A DNA stretch of 64,000 nt from Celeribacter neptunius (GTDB lineage Bacteria > Pseudomonadota > Alphaproteobacteria > Rhodobacterales > Rhodobacteraceae). The stretch covers positions 1-64,000 of the forward strand of contig NZ_FORH01000003.1 in the NCBI RefSeq assembly GCF_900113955.1, written 5' to 3'. How positions within the stretch are numbered: the stretch's first letter is position 1; each line of letters opens with the position of its first letter. The translations under genes were made by a program, and so were the position numbers. Shown piece by piece: positions 45,386-55,027 of this stretch. The notes beneath the pieces are model-generated. The model saw only the letters and a list, made by a program, of their open reading frames with translations, was not told the DNA's origin and did not search any database.

Positions 45386-46279
45386 TCAATCGGCAACGGC
45401 TTTGACGAACTCGGCGGTTTCGCGAATGGCCTGACGGGCTTCCGGAAAGATCCCGTCGAACATCTGCCAGACATGCGGCGCGCCCTCCGTGAGGCGAAGC
45501 GTCACTTGCGCCCGCTCCGCGCGCAAATATTCGGCCATGCGGACGGAATCATCGCGCAGGAGCTCGCTCTCGGAGGCCTGGAGCAGCACCGGCGGGCAAT
45601 TTGGAAAGCGGGCAAAAAGCGGCGAGACCCGCGGGTCCTCGGGCGACAGATCGCCAAGGATCATCGTGGTCAGGTCGCGGGCGCGGGCGGGCGGAAAGAA
45701 ATGGTCGCACTCGGCATTGTCGTGATGCGAGGGGCTCGAAAGCGTCAGATCGGTAAAGGGCGACCAGGCGAAGGCGCCGGCCGGTGGCGTGGCCTCGGCA
45801 CAGAGCTGCGCCAGAAGCGAAAGCGTCAGGCCTCCACCGGCGCTGTCACCGCCGATCACCACCTGTTCGGGCGCAAAGCCGGAGCTCAGAAGCGCCCGCC
45901 AGATCGTTGCAGCGTCTTCGAACGCCGCCGGCGCCGGATGTTCCGGGGCGAGGCGGTAAGCCGGCAGGAACACCGCCCGATCGGCGAGCTGCGCCAGACG
46001 CCAGGCGAGACGTTTATGGGTATGTGGGCTACCGGCGATATAGCCGCCGCCGTGAAAGAACAGGATGACGCGATCCTGACGCGCTCCGGGTGGCCTGATC
46101 CACATCCCCGGCAGACCAAGCGCATCGCGCCTCACCTCGGTGCCCGGCGGCACGAAGAGCGAGGCTTTCGCGGCGAGATCCATGCCTTCGCGCAGAGGCA
46201 CCGGGTTCTGAGCATGGGTGAAGGCGCCGCGCACCACGGGGCTCAGGGCCCCGGCGAACAATCGCATGCGAAAGCTCAT
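45386..46279 (-). CDS. Alpha/beta-hydrolase, hormone-sensitive-lipase family esterase
   Basis: This 297-residue family IV esterase has the oxyanion motif HGGGY near residue 76, nucleophile GDSAGGG near 145, and later Asp and His ('EGAPHVWQM') for the catalytic triad. No signal peptide is clear, although the N-terminus is mildly hydrophobic. The substrate is unknown, probably short acyl esters. It may be cotranscribed with gshB, which ends 25 bases upstream. Confidence 0.9.
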   Translation of the reverse strand: MSFRMRLFAGALSPVVRGAFTHAQNPVPLREGMDLAAKASLFVPPGTEVRRDALGLPGMWIRPPGARQDRVILFFHGGGYIAGSPHTHKRLAWRLAQLADRAVFLPAYRLAPEHPAPAAFEDAATIWRALLSSGFAPEQVVIGGDSAGGGLTLSLLAQLCAEATPPAGAFAWSPFTDLTLSSPSHHDNAECDHFFPPARARDLTTMILGDLSPEDPRVSPLFARFPNCPPVLLQASESELLRDDSVRMAEYLRAERAQVTLRLTEGAPHVWQMFDGIFPEARQAIRETAEFVKAVAD

Positions 46280-46304
46280 GGACCGCGCTCCTCCACCCTG
46301 CCGA

Positions 46305-47240
46305 TCAGCCCCGCTTGGCTTCGATCGCCTGCCAGATCAGCTCGGCCGTGTTGGTGCCATCGAAACGCTCGAGTTCCTGAATGCCGGTGGGCGAGGTGAC
46401 GTTGATCTCGGTGAGATAATCGCCGATCACATCGATACCGACAAAAATCTGGCCTTTCTCTTTCAGAAGCGGGCCGATCGCCGCGCAGATCTCCAGATCG
46501 CGCTCAGAGAGGCCGACCTTTTCCGGGCGCCCGCCGACATGCATGTTCGACCGCGTCTCACCCGCCTGCGGCACGCGGTTGATCGCACCGACAGGTTCGC
46601 CATCGACGAGAATCACCCGTTTGTCGCCATTCGACACGTCGGGCAGGAATTTCTGCACGATCATCGGCTCGGTCGACATGGAGGTGAACAGCTCGTGCAG
46701 CGACGAAAGGTTGCGATCATTCGGGTCCAGGCGGAACACGCCGGCGCCGCCATTGCCGTAGAGCGGTTTGAGGATGATGTCGCCGTGCTTGTCCTTGAAT
46801 GCCTTGATGGTCTCGAGATCGCGGGCGATCGCGGTCGGCGGCGTCAGCTCCGGAAAATCCAGCACCAGCAGTTTCTCGGGGTAATTGCGCACCCAGAACG
46901 GGTCGTTGACCACCAGAGTTTCGGGCGTCAGCCGCTCGAGCAGATGCGTGGTGGTGATATAGCCCATGTCAAAGGGCGGGTCCTGACGCAGCCAGACCAC
47001 GTCATAGTCGGAGAGATCCACCTCGACCATTTCGCCGAGGCTGTAGTGATCGCCCTTGACGCGTTTCACCTCGACGGGCCAACCGCGGGCGGTGACGCGG
47101 CCTTCCTGGAAGGCCAGATGCTCCGGCGTGTAGTAGAACAGCTCATGGCCGCGCTTTTGCGCCTCTTCCATGATGCGAAAGGTGCTGTCGGCGTCGATAT
47201 TGATCGGACCGATCGGGTCCATTTGAATGGCAACTTTCAA
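46305..47240 (-). CDS. gshB: Glutathione synthetase
   Basis: It adds glycine to gamma-glutamylcysteine. The 311-residue ATP-grasp protein shows '[19 protein letters not shown]' at the start, '[19 protein letters not shown]', '[15 protein letters not shown]' and '[12 protein letters not shown]'. I start at TTG 47240, with AGAGGA 8 bases upstream; the ATG at 47306 would add 22 unrelated residues. gshA is not in the window. It lies downstream of yraN with a 105-base gap. Confidence 0.95.
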   Translation of the reverse strand: MKVAIQMDPIGPINIDADSTFRIMEEAQKRGHELFYYTPEHLAFQEGRVTARGWPVEVKRVKGDHYSLGEMVEVDLSDYDVVWLRQDPPFDMGYITTTHLLERLTPETLVVNDPFWVRNYPEKLLVLDFPELTPPTAIARDLETIKAFKDKHGDIILKPLYGNGGAGVFRLDPNDRNLSSLHELFTSMSTEPMIVQKFLPDVSNGDKRVILVDGEPVGAINRVPQAGETRSNMHVGGRPEKVGLSERDLEICAAIGPLLKEKGQIFVGIDVIGDYLTEINVTSPTGIQELERFDGTNTAELIWQAIEAKRG

Positions 47241-47345
47241 GGGATGGGTCCTCTCGAGACATGTTTCCCCATAGATGGACCAGCAGCCCCGCCCGTTCAA
47301 TGGCAATGTCTTGTGCGCGGATGGATGAAGTCGGCTCTGGCGCCT

Positions 47346-47726
47346 CTACATCAGGGCGTTCTCAAGGATTTCCACCTGCCCCGCGCCATCGACCAGCGCG
47401 ACATCGATCCGCATCGGCGTCAAAAGCCCACGCGGCAGGTGCCCGATGTAATCCTCGGCCGAGGCCGAGAGCCGGGCGATCTGTTTCGGCCCGAGGAGCA
47501 GCGCCGCCCGGGCGTGGGTTTTCGAGGCTTTCACCTCGACAAACACCAGCTCGCCGTCTTTCTCGAAGATCAGATCGATCTCGCCACCGGCGCCGCGCCA
47601 GCGCTGCTCCAACAGGGTGAAACCGCGCGCCTGATAGTCGCGCGCCACGCTCTCTTCCGCCATACGCCCGAAAGCATCGGCCAGCTGGCCGCGTTGACGG
47701 CGATGAGGCGCGGGATCATCCGTCAC
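47346..47726 (-). CDS. yraN: UPF0102 / YraN family nuclease-like protein
   Basis: This 126-residue protein of the restriction-endonuclease fold has the family active-site pattern 'GGEIDLIFEKDGELVFVEVKA' (E-x-D, then E-x-K). The true activity is unproven. The GTG at 47726 has GAGGGGG 6 bases upstream, and the gene overlaps rsmI by 11 bases. The rsmI-yraN-lpoA neighbourhood is conserved from E. coli to alphaproteobacteria, although here lpoA is divergent. Confidence 0.92.
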   Translation of the reverse strand: MTDDPAPHRRQRGQLADAFGRMAEESVARDYQARGFTLLEQRWRGAGGEIDLIFEKDGELVFVEVKASKTHARAALLLGPKQIARLSASAEDYIGHLPRGLLTPMRIDVALVDGAGQVEILENALM

Positions 47727-48609
47727 CTTCCGCCCCCTCGGCTTTCAATTCTTCCGCAAGCGCCAGCGCGCGCTGATAGACATCGCGTTTCTTCAACCCG
47801 TGTTTCAGCGCCACCTCGACGGCGGCATCCTTCAAGGACATGGCGCCCAGCGCCTCGGCCAGATCCGTATCGAGATCGGCCTCGGAGACCTCCCCCTGTT
47901 CGGCGCGGCCGACCAGTAGGACGATCTCGCCCTTGACCGGCGCATCGCGCAGGCTTTCTTCCAGCTCCCTGAGCGTCCCCTTGCGCACCTCTTCAAACCG
48001 TTTGGTCAACTCGCGACACATGGCGGCGGGGCGATTTTCGCCCAACGTGTCGCAAAGCTCTTCGAGCGTGCGATGAATACGTTTCGGGCTCTCATAGAAG
48101 CCGAGCGTCGCCGGCACAGGCGCGAATGTACTGAAAAACTTCAGCCGCGCCCCGCGCGAGCTGGGCGGGAACCCGGCAAAGAGAAACCGATCCGATGGCA
48201 GGCCTGAAATCGTCAGGGCCGCGATCATTGCCGAGGGTCCCGGCGCCGAGGTCACCGGAATGCCCTGTTCCAGAGCCTCGCGGCACAGCACGAACCCGGG
48301 ATCGGCTACCAGAGGCGTGCCGGCTTCGGAGGCATAGGCAACCGATTTACCCTCCTGCATCAGGGCGATGAGCCTTGGCCGCACCTGCGCACCATTGTGA
48401 TCGTGATAGGCAATGACATGGCGACCATTGAGCGGCACGCCATGGATTTCCATCAGCTTGCGCAGCGAGCGCGTATCCTCGGCGGCCAGAACATCGGCGG
48501 AGGCAAGAATATCCAGCGCCCTGAGCGTGATATCGCGGGCATTGCCGATCGGCGTGGCCAGAAAGTGAAGTCCGGCGGAAAGCGGCTTGGTCTGATATAT
48601 CAATGTCAT
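47716..48609 (-). CDS. rsmI: 16S rRNA 2'-O-ribose C1402 methyltransferase
   Basis: This 297-residue SAM-dependent enzyme methylates the ribose of C1402 in 16S rRNA. Family blocks are 'LHFLATPIGNARDITLRALD', 'AEDTRSLRKLM', 'SEAGTPLVADPGF', 'PGPSAMIAALTISGLPSDRF' and the C-terminal helical part. The start at ATG 48609 has a weak ribosome binding site. It is divergent from the lpoA-like gene across 105 bases. Confidence 0.96.
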   Translation of the reverse strand: MTLIYQTKPLSAGLHFLATPIGNARDITLRALDILASADVLAAEDTRSLRKLMEIHGVPLNGRHVIAYHDHNGAQVRPRLIALMQEGKSVAYASEAGTPLVADPGFVLCREALEQGIPVTSAPGPSAMIAALTISGLPSDRFLFAGFPPSSRGARLKFFSTFAPVPATLGFYESPKRIHRTLEELCDTLGENRPAAMCRELTKRFEEVRKGTLRELEESLRDAPVKGEIVLLVGRAEQGEVSEADLDTDLAEALGAMSLKDAAVEVALKHGLKKRDVYQRALALAEELKAEGAEGDG

Positions 48610-48714
48610 CTCTGATCTTTGCGGCGTTTACTCTTGGATACGTGTCGCATAGTCTGCCCACGAAATCCTGTGACCCCCGTGTCTCGAGTTTGCCGTCAGG
48701 AGTGAGGTTTCCCT

Positions 48715-49905
48715 ATGTTCGCCGTTCTGCGCGCCGCCCGCAAGTCGCTCAAAAAATCCACTGCCAAGCTGGCCCTGGGCCTGTCTGTTCTGGCCCTTGC
48801 CGCCTGTGAACCCGGGGCCTTCCCGGTGAACGGCGGTCCGGTGATCAACACCGACAAGCCGGTGCCGGTGGCGCTCTTGGTCCCCTACGAATCGGCGGAA
48901 CCCGGCGATCTGGCACTGGCCCAGTCTCTGGAAAACGCGGCGCGCCTGGCCATGGCCGATCTCCAGGGCGTCAATATCGACCTGCGGGTCTACCCGACCG
49001 GGGGCCAGGCCGAACGCGCCTCTGCGGCGGCGAGCCAGGCGGTCGCGGACGGCTCCAAGATCATCCTCGGCCCGGTCTACGGCGGCTCCGCCAAGCTCGC
49101 CGGCATTCCGGCGGCCAATGCCGGCATCAACGTGCTGTCGTTTTCCAACAACCCGGATGTCGCGGGCGGCAATGTCTTTATCCTCGGGCCGACCTTCGAC
49201 AATACCGCCAACCGTCTGGTGAGCTACGCCAAATCCCATGGCAAGCCTCGGATCATGCTGGTCAATGGCGACAGCGCGGCGGAAAACGCCGGCGCCGCCG
49301 CGATCAAGAATGCCGTGGCCCGTCAGGGCGCAACATTGGTGGCCGAACAAAGCTTCGAGCTGAGCCAGCAAGGCGTGGTACAGGCCGTTCGCCCGATCGC
49401 CAGCGCTGCGCGCAACACCTCGGCCGATGCGATCTTCTTCACCTCCGGCAATGATGGCGCCATGCCGCTTCTGGCGCAGATGCTGCCTGAGAACGGAATC
49501 AAGTCGCCCGACCCGCAGTTCATCGGGTTGCAACGCTGGAACGTGCCCGCTTCGGCGCTGTCCCTGCCGGGGTTGCAAGACAGCTGGTTCGCCATTCCCG
49601 ACCAACAGCTCACCGCCAATTTCTCCAACCATTACAGCGCCCAATACGGGCAGCCGCCGCATGCGCTGGCCGGGCTCGCCTATGACGGGATCGCCGCCAT
49701 CGGGGCGCTGGTCGCCGCCGGCGATCAAAATGCGCTCACCGCCCAGGGTCTGACCCGCGGCTCCGGCTTTGTCGGTGTGAACGGGATCTTCCGCCTGCGC
49801 GCGGACGGCACCAACCAACGCGGCCTCTCCGTCGCAACCATCCAGAACAATCAGGTAATCGAGATTGACCCTGCCCCAAGAGCCTTCGCCGGTGCCGGAT
49901 ACTGA
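48715..49905 (+). CDS. LpoA-like penicillin-binding protein activator (lipoprotein)
   Basis: This 396-residue outer-membrane lipoprotein has a lipobox LALAAC (Cys31). After a short linker it has a type 1 periplasmic-binding fold ('VPVALLVPYESAEPGDLALAQSLENAARLAM', 'ILGPVYGGSAK', 'IFFTSGNDGAMPLLAQML'), matching the C-terminal domain of E. coli LpoA, which stimulates PBP1A. The TPR-like N-terminal domain of LpoA is absent, as usual in alphaproteobacteria. It is divergent from rsmI, a neighbour also in E. coli. Its end overlaps glnD by up to 41 bases. Confidence 0.87.
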   Translation: MFAVLRAARKSLKKSTAKLALGLSVLALAACEPGAFPVNGGPVINTDKPVPVALLVPYESAEPGDLALAQSLENAARLAMADLQGVNIDLRVYPTGGQAERASAAASQAVADGSKIILGPVYGGSAKLAGIPAANAGINVLSFSNNPDVAGGNVFILGPTFDNTANRLVSYAKSHGKPRIMLVNGDSAAENAGAAAIKNAVARQGATLVAEQSFELSQQGVVQAVRPIASAARNTSADAIFFTSGNDGAMPLLAQMLPENGIKSPDPQFIGLQRWNVPASALSLPGLQDSWFAIPDQQLTANFSNHYSAQYGQPPHALAGLAYDGIAAIGALVAAGDQNALTAQGLTRGSGFVGVNGIFRLRADGTNQRGLSVATIQNNQVIEIDPAPRAFAGAGY

Positions 49906-52687
49906 ATATCCGGCACTCGCCACATTTCTCCCCTCGCCCCCGGGCACGCTGATCTGCGCGGAAAGCGCGATTTTCGACATTCCTTCGGTTGAGGCCAGGC
50001 TCAACGCCGCCTGGGCCGAGGCCGGAGACGCCGCGTCCTTGCGCAAAGCCACGGTGAGCGTGCTCAACGCGGTGCAACAGCACGGGCGCGAGGCGATTGC
50101 CGCCGCCATGGCAGAAGCGCCGCGCAATGCCCGCCCGGCGCTCAGGGCCTATGCTTGGCTGACGGATTGTCTTGTGACAACGGTGCTCTATGCGGCGATG
50201 ATCCGACTGCATCCCAACCCGAACCCGTCGACGGGCGAGCGGATCGCGGTTCTGGCCGTCGGCGGCTATGGCCGGGGCGAGATGTCGCCCCATTCCGATG
50301 TCGATCTGTTGTTCCTCGCACCGCACAAGATTACCGGCTGGATCGAGAGCGTGGTGGAGAGCATGCTCTACATGTTCTGGGACCTGCATCTGAAGGTCGG
50401 CCATTCCACCCGCACGATCCGAGACTGTATCCGCCTGGGCAAAGAGGATTACACCATCCGCACCGCGATGCTGGAGCTCAGGTTCCTGGCCGGCAACCGG
50501 CCGCTGGCGACGGAATTGCACATGCGGCTGCGCGACGAATTGTTCAACAACACCGCCCGCGACTTTATCGAAGCCAAGCTCGAGGAACGCGCCGAGCGAC
50601 ACCGCAAACAGGGCGGTCAGCGCTATGTCGTTGAGCCCAATATCAAGGAAGGCAAAGGCGGGCTCAGAGACCTGCACACGCTGTTCTGGATCGCCAAATA
50701 CGTCCACGGGGTGCGCGACACCCGCGATCTGGTGAAAGCCGGGGTTTTCACCGCCGATGAATATCGCCAGTTCGAGGAAGCCGAGACGTTTTTGCACGCC
50801 GCGCGCAACGCGCTGCATCTGATCGCGCATCGCCCGATGGACCAGCTCACCTTCGACATGCAGGTCGAGGTGGCCGAAAAGCTCGGCTATATCGATCACA
50901 GCGGTCGTCGCGCGGTCGAGCATTTCATGCAGGATTTCTTCCGTCACGCCACCCGCGTCGGCGAGCTGACCCGGATCTTCCTGACCTCGCTCGAGGCCCA
51001 GCACGTGAAGCAGGAACCGCGGCTGCAGCGTCTGCTCAAGCGCCGGCGCAAGATCGGCACCGATTACGAGCTGGTGCACAACCGGATGAATGTGCACGAT
51101 CGCAAAGCCTTCCTCGCCGACAAGCTCAATCTCCTGCGCGTGTTCGAAGAGGCGCTGCGCACCGGCTATCTGTTGCACCCGGATGTGATGCGGCTGATCT
51201 CGGCCAATCTCGACCTGATCGACAATGACATGCGCAACACGCCGGAAGCGCAGCGGATCTTCCTCGATCTTCTGCTCAAACACGGCAACCCGGAACGCGC
51301 GCTCAGGCGGATGAACGAGCTGGGCGTGCTGGGCGCTTTCATCCCGGAATTCCAGCACATCGTGGCGATGATGCAATTCAACATGTATCACAGCTACACC
51401 GTGGACGAACACACGATCCAGGTGATCTCGAACCTGGCGCAGATCGAGCGCGGCGAGCTGAACGAGGATCTGCCGCTGTCGAAAAGCATTCTCGAGCGCG
51501 GGGTGAACCGCCGCGTGCTCTATGTCGCGATGCTGCTTCACGATATCGGCAAGGGGCGCGACGAGGATCACTCGGTGATCGGGGCCCAGATCGCGCGCAA
51601 GGTGGCACCAAGGCTCGGCCTCAAACCGGCGGAATGCGAGACGGTGGAATGGCTGGTGCGCTATCACCTGCTGATGTCGGATATCGCCCAGAAACGCGAC
51701 ATCTCCGACCCGCGCACGGTGCGCGATTTCGCGAAAGCGGTGAAGACCCGCGAGAGGCTCGATCTCCTGACCGTGCTGACGGTCTGCGACATCCGCGGGG
51801 TCGGCCCCGATGTCTGGAACAACTGGAAAGCGGTGTTGCTGCGCAATCTGCATTCCCAGACCGCCTATGCACTCGAACACGGGCTCGAGGAGATCAACCG
51901 CGACGCGCGCGAAGGCGAGGCCAAGAGAGAGCTCAGAAGCCGGCTTGCGGATTGGGAACCGGCGGAGCGCCGTGTCGAGCTTCAGCGCCACTACGGCACC
52001 TATTGGCAGGGGCTGCCCTTTGCCGCGCATGAGATTTTTGCCCAGCTTCTGAAAGACATCAAGAACGACGAGATCAAGATCGACCTGCACCTCGATGCCG
52101 ATCGCGATGCCACACGCGCCTGTTTCGCGCTCACCGACCATCACGGGATTTTTGCCCGGCTGGCCGGTGCCCTGGCCTTGGTCGGCGCCAATGTCGTCGA
52201 TGCCCGCACCTATACCACCAAGGATGGCTATGCCACGGCGGTGTTCTGGATTCAGGACAATGACGGCAATCCCTATGAGAGCGCCCGCCTGCCGCGTCTG
52301 CGCCAGATGATCGACAAGATCCTGCGCGGCGAGGTCATGGCCCGAGAGGCGCTCAAGTCCCGCGACAAGATCAAGAAGCGCGAGAGCAAGTTCAACGTGC
52401 CGACCTCGATCATCTTCGACAACGAAGGTTCGGAGATTTTCACCATCATCGAGGTGGACACGCGCGACCGGCCCGGGCTTCTCTACGATCTCACCCGGGT
52501 TCTGGCCGAAAACCATATTTCCATCGTCACCGCCCAGATCGCCACCTATGGCGCGCAGGTGGTCGATGTCTTCTATGTGAAGGATATGTTCGGGATGAAG
52601 CTGCACGCGCTCTCGAAACGCAAGGGGCTTGAGAAAAAGCTGCGCGACGCCATCGTCACCGGCGCCAAACGGGCCCACGAGGGATGA
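49865..52687 (+). CDS. glnD: Bifunctional uridylyltransferase/uridylyl-removing enzyme (PII uridylyltransferase)
   Basis: GlnD adds or removes UMP on PII proteins according to glutamine level and so controls nitrogen regulation. The nucleotidyltransferase motif GGYGRGEMSPHSDVDLL is near 132, the HD hydrolase motif LLHDIGKGRDEDHS near 556, and two C-terminal ACT domains lie near 745-820 and 855-930. TTG 49865 gives 940 residues and overlaps the lpoA-like gene by 41 bases; GTG 49892 is an alternative with a shorter overlap. The stop overlaps murJ by 4 bases. Confidence 0.95.
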   Translation: MTLPQEPSPVPDTEYPALATFLPSPPGTLICAESAIFDIPSVEARLNAAWAEAGDAASLRKATVSVLNAVQQHGREAIAAAMAEAPRNARPALRAYAWLTDCLVTTVLYAAMIRLHPNPNPSTGERIAVLAVGGYGRGEMSPHSDVDLLFLAPHKITGWIESVVESMLYMFWDLHLKVGHSTRTIRDCIRLGKEDYTIRTAMLELRFLAGNRPLATELHMRLRDELFNNTARDFIEAKLEERAERHRKQGGQRYVVEPNIKEGKGGLRDLHTLFWIAKYVHGVRDTRDLVKAGVFTADEYRQFEEAETFLHAARNALHLIAHRPMDQLTFDMQVEVAEKLGYIDHSGRRAVEHFMQDFFRHATRVGELTRIFLTSLEAQHVKQEPRLQRLLKRRRKIGTDYELVHNRMNVHDRKAFLADKLNLLRVFEEALRTGYLLHPDVMRLISANLDLIDNDMRNTPEAQRIFLDLLLKHGNPERALRRMNELGVLGAFIPEFQHIVAMMQFNMYHSYTVDEHTIQVISNLAQIERGELNEDLPLSKSILERGVNRRVLYVAMLLHDIGKGRDEDHSVIGAQIARKVAPRLGLKPAECETVEWLVRYHLLMSDIAQKRDISDPRTVRDFAKAVKTRERLDLLTVLTVCDIRGVGPDVWNNWKAVLLRNLHSQTAYALEHGLEEINRDAREGEAKRELRSRLADWEPAERRVELQRHYGTYWQGLPFAAHEIFAQLLKDIKNDEIKIDLHLDADRDATRACFALTDHHGIFARLAGALALVGANVVDARTYTTKDGYATAVFWIQDNDGNPYESARLPRLRQMIDKILRGEVMAREALKSRDKIKKRESKFNVPTSIIFDNEGSEIFTIIEVDTRDRPGLLYDLTRVLAENHISIVTAQIATYGAQVVDVFYVKDMFGMKLHALSKRKGLEKKLRDAIVTGAKRAHEG

Positions 52688-54225
52688 AGCCCCCGCGCCT
52701 GATCAAGGGCTTCGTCACCGTCGGGGGCTGGACCCTGATGAGCCGGGTTCTGGGCTTTGTCCGCGACGCGCTGATCGCCGCTTACCTGGGCGCGGGCCCG
52801 GCGGCGGAAGCCTTTGTCGTCGCCTTCTCGCTGCCCAATATGTTCCGGCGTTTCTTTGCCGAGGGCACGCTCAATGTCGCCTTCGTGCCGCTGTTTTCGA
52901 AAAAGCTCGAGGCCGAGGGCGATGCCAAACGCTTTGCCGAGGACACCTTGTCGGTGCTGGCCGCCCTGCTCTTTGCGCTGACGCTTCTGGCGACACTCTT
53001 CATGCCGGTGCTGGTCTCGGCCATGGCCGCCGGCTTCATCGGCGACGGACGGTTCGACATGGCGGTCGATTTCGGTCGCATCGCCTTTCCCTATGTGCTG
53101 TTCATCTCGCTGGGCGCGCTGTTCTCCGGCGTGTTGAACGCCACCGGGCGGTTTGCCGCCGCGGCCGCCGCCCCAGTGCTTTTGAATATCATTCTCTCTC
53201 TGGCCATGGTCGGTGCGGCCAAGCTCGGCCTGCCGGTGGATCGCGCGCTGATCTGGGCCGTGCCCGTGGCCGGCATCGCCCAGCTTGCGGTGGTCTGGCG
53301 GGCGGCGGCCAAGGCGGGCTTTGCCCTGCGCCCGCGCCTGCCACGGCTGACACCGGATCTGAAACACCTTCTGGTGCTGGCCGGTCCCGCGGCGCTCGCC
53401 GGTGGCGTGGTACAGATCAACCTTCTGATCGGGCGCCAGGTGGCCTCGTTCAGCCAGGACGGCGCGCTGCAATATCTGAACCTCGCCGACCGGCTCTATC
53501 AACTGCCGCTGGGCGTGGTCGCCATTGCCATCGGCATCGTGCTTCTGCCCGACCTGTCGCGCCGGCTTCAGGCCGATGACGGCCAGGGCGCGCGCGACGC
53601 CTATAACCGGGCGTTTGAATTCGCGCTGCTCCTGACCGTGCCTGCCGCCGTGGCGCTCATTGTCATTCCCGAACCGCTGATTTCCTTCCTGTTCCAGCGC
53701 GGCGCCTTTACCCCGGAAGATGCCCGGAAGACGGCCACCGCCGTGGCGATCTACGGTCTCGGTCTGCCGGCTTTCGTCATGCAGAAAGTGCTGCAACCGC
53801 TGTATTTCGCCCGTGAGGACACCCGCACGCCCTTCCGCTTCGCGCTCTATGCCATGGTGATCAATGCCGTGGTGGCCATTGGCCTGTCTTTCGTGATCGG
53901 CTATCTCGCCGCCGCCGTGGCAACCTCGCTCGCCGCCTGGGGCATGGTCGCGCTTCTGTGGTTCGGCAAGAGCGGCATGGGCGACGCGGTCCATGCCGAT
54001 GCCCGTCTCACCCGCCGCGCGCCACGCATTCTCGCCGCCTCGCTTATGATGGGAGCGCTGCTCTGGGGCAGCGAGATCCTGTTGTCGCCGGTATTCGATC
54101 TGTCGCGGGGCCTCGGCACGCTGATGCTCGTGGCCATCGGCATCGCCGGCTATTTCAGCTTTGCGCAACTGCTCGGCGCCGTGCGTCTGGTCGAGCTGAA
54201 AGGGGCTGTGCGGCGCGGCGGCTGA
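52684..54225 (+). CDS. murJ: Lipid II flippase
   Basis: This 513-residue MOP-superfamily protein has about fourteen membrane helices and translocates the peptidoglycan precursor lipid II. Family features are 'TLMSRVLGFVRDALIAAYLGAG' near the N-terminus, 'LPNMFRRFFAEGTLNVAFVPLFS' and 'DLSRRL' in the middle. The start overlaps the glnD stop (ATGA), an arrangement common in alphaproteobacteria. It ends 5 bases from the convergent rhomboid-like gene. With the lpoA-like and L,D-transpeptidase genes it adds to the envelope theme. Confidence 0.95.
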   Translation: MKPPRLIKGFVTVGGWTLMSRVLGFVRDALIAAYLGAGPAAEAFVVAFSLPNMFRRFFAEGTLNVAFVPLFSKKLEAEGDAKRFAEDTLSVLAALLFALTLLATLFMPVLVSAMAAGFIGDGRFDMAVDFGRIAFPYVLFISLGALFSGVLNATGRFAAAAAAPVLLNIILSLAMVGAAKLGLPVDRALIWAVPVAGIAQLAVVWRAAAKAGFALRPRLPRLTPDLKHLLVLAGPAALAGGVVQINLLIGRQVASFSQDGALQYLNLADRLYQLPLGVVAIAIGIVLLPDLSRRLQADDGQGARDAYNRAFEFALLLTVPAAVALIVIPEPLISFLFQRGAFTPEDARKTATAVAIYGLGLPAFVMQKVLQPLYFAREDTRTPFRFALYAMVINAVVAIGLSFVIGYLAAAVATSLAAWGMVALLWFGKSGMGDAVHADARLTRRAPRILAASLMMGALLWGSEILLSPVFDLSRGLGTLMLVAIGIAGYFSFAQLLGAVRLVELKGAVRRGG

Positions 54226-54230
54226 GGGCT

Positions 54231-54929
54231 TTACCGCCGCTGCAACCGCGCCCGAATGCGTCCGATCGCACCGGGCACCATCAGCGCAGCGGTGACAAAG
54301 CCCATGGCAAAGCCTGCTAGATCGGCGACCCAGTCGGGCGAGCCGCCGAACAGCAGGCCGAAGACCAGTTGCAACCCCATCAGAAAGCCGATGAGGGTAA
54401 AGGCCCGCAGCTGGTTTTCCTGCATCGCGCCCAGACCCAGCCAGAGGATGAACGTATAGGCGCCAATGAAGCCATAGGCCGCCGGGTAGGCGCCCAGGAG
54501 CTGCACATTGGTAGTGAGAATGAGCCCATAGGCCAACGAGCCGGCGAGCGTCGAGAGGATGAAGATCACCAGCACGGCAAAATTGCCGAAGGTCTCGCCC
54601 ACCATCTTGCCCAGCGCCAGGATAAACACGATCACCATCAGCGCATGGGTGATCGAATAATGCACGAACGCATAGGTGAAGAAGCGCCTCACATGCTCCA
54701 GAGGCCAGACGCCCTGTGCCCGCATCGCCTCGAACACCGTATCGAAGAAGCCGTAATCCTCCATCGCCGCGATGCGCCAGCCCACCGCCTGTTGTCCGCC
54801 GATCAGCCCGAGCGTCCCCAATTGGAACAGGATCTCGATCCCGCCAAGGACCAGCGCAATGGCAATCACCATGGGGGGCAGCGCATTAAACGGCGACTGA
54901 GGACGGAAATCGTGATGTTCGTCGGACAT
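54231..54929 (-). CDS. Rhomboid-fold membrane protein lacking the catalytic residues
   Basis: This 232-residue protein has six predicted helices and the rhomboid TM2 pattern '[21 protein letters not shown]'. The catalytic GxSG site reads GAYPAAYG (146-153), with Tyr148 in place of Ser, and the TM6 His-Gly-Gly motif reads VADLAGF, with Asp203 in place of His. The Asn of the HxxxN oxyanion motif is also absent. It should therefore be a pseudoprotease (iRhom- or derlin-like role), perhaps a membrane-protein binder. It is divergent from trpS and convergent with murJ. Confidence 0.8.
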   Translation of the reverse strand: MSDEHHDFRPQSPFNALPPMVIAIALVLGGIEILFQLGTLGLIGGQQAVGWRIAAMEDYGFFDTVFEAMRAQGVWPLEHVRRFFTYAFVHYSITHALMVIVFILALGKMVGETFGNFAVLVIFILSTLAGSLAYGLILTTNVQLLGAYPAAYGFIGAYTFILWLGLGAMQENQLRAFTLIGFLMGLQLVFGLLFGGSPDWVADLAGFAMGFVTAALMVPGAIGRIRARLQRR

Positions 54930-55027
54930 TATCGGGCCTTTCTACTCCTTCGCGGGGCGTTTCCTTGACGCTTCCGCCCCGTCTAGGTAAGCCACCATCA
55001 CCTAATAATCCAGTGACGGAGTTCCAG

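Noticed and set aside
49736-52678. 980-codon open frame on the - strand
   Set aside because: It is antisense to glnD, whose motifs are unmistakable.
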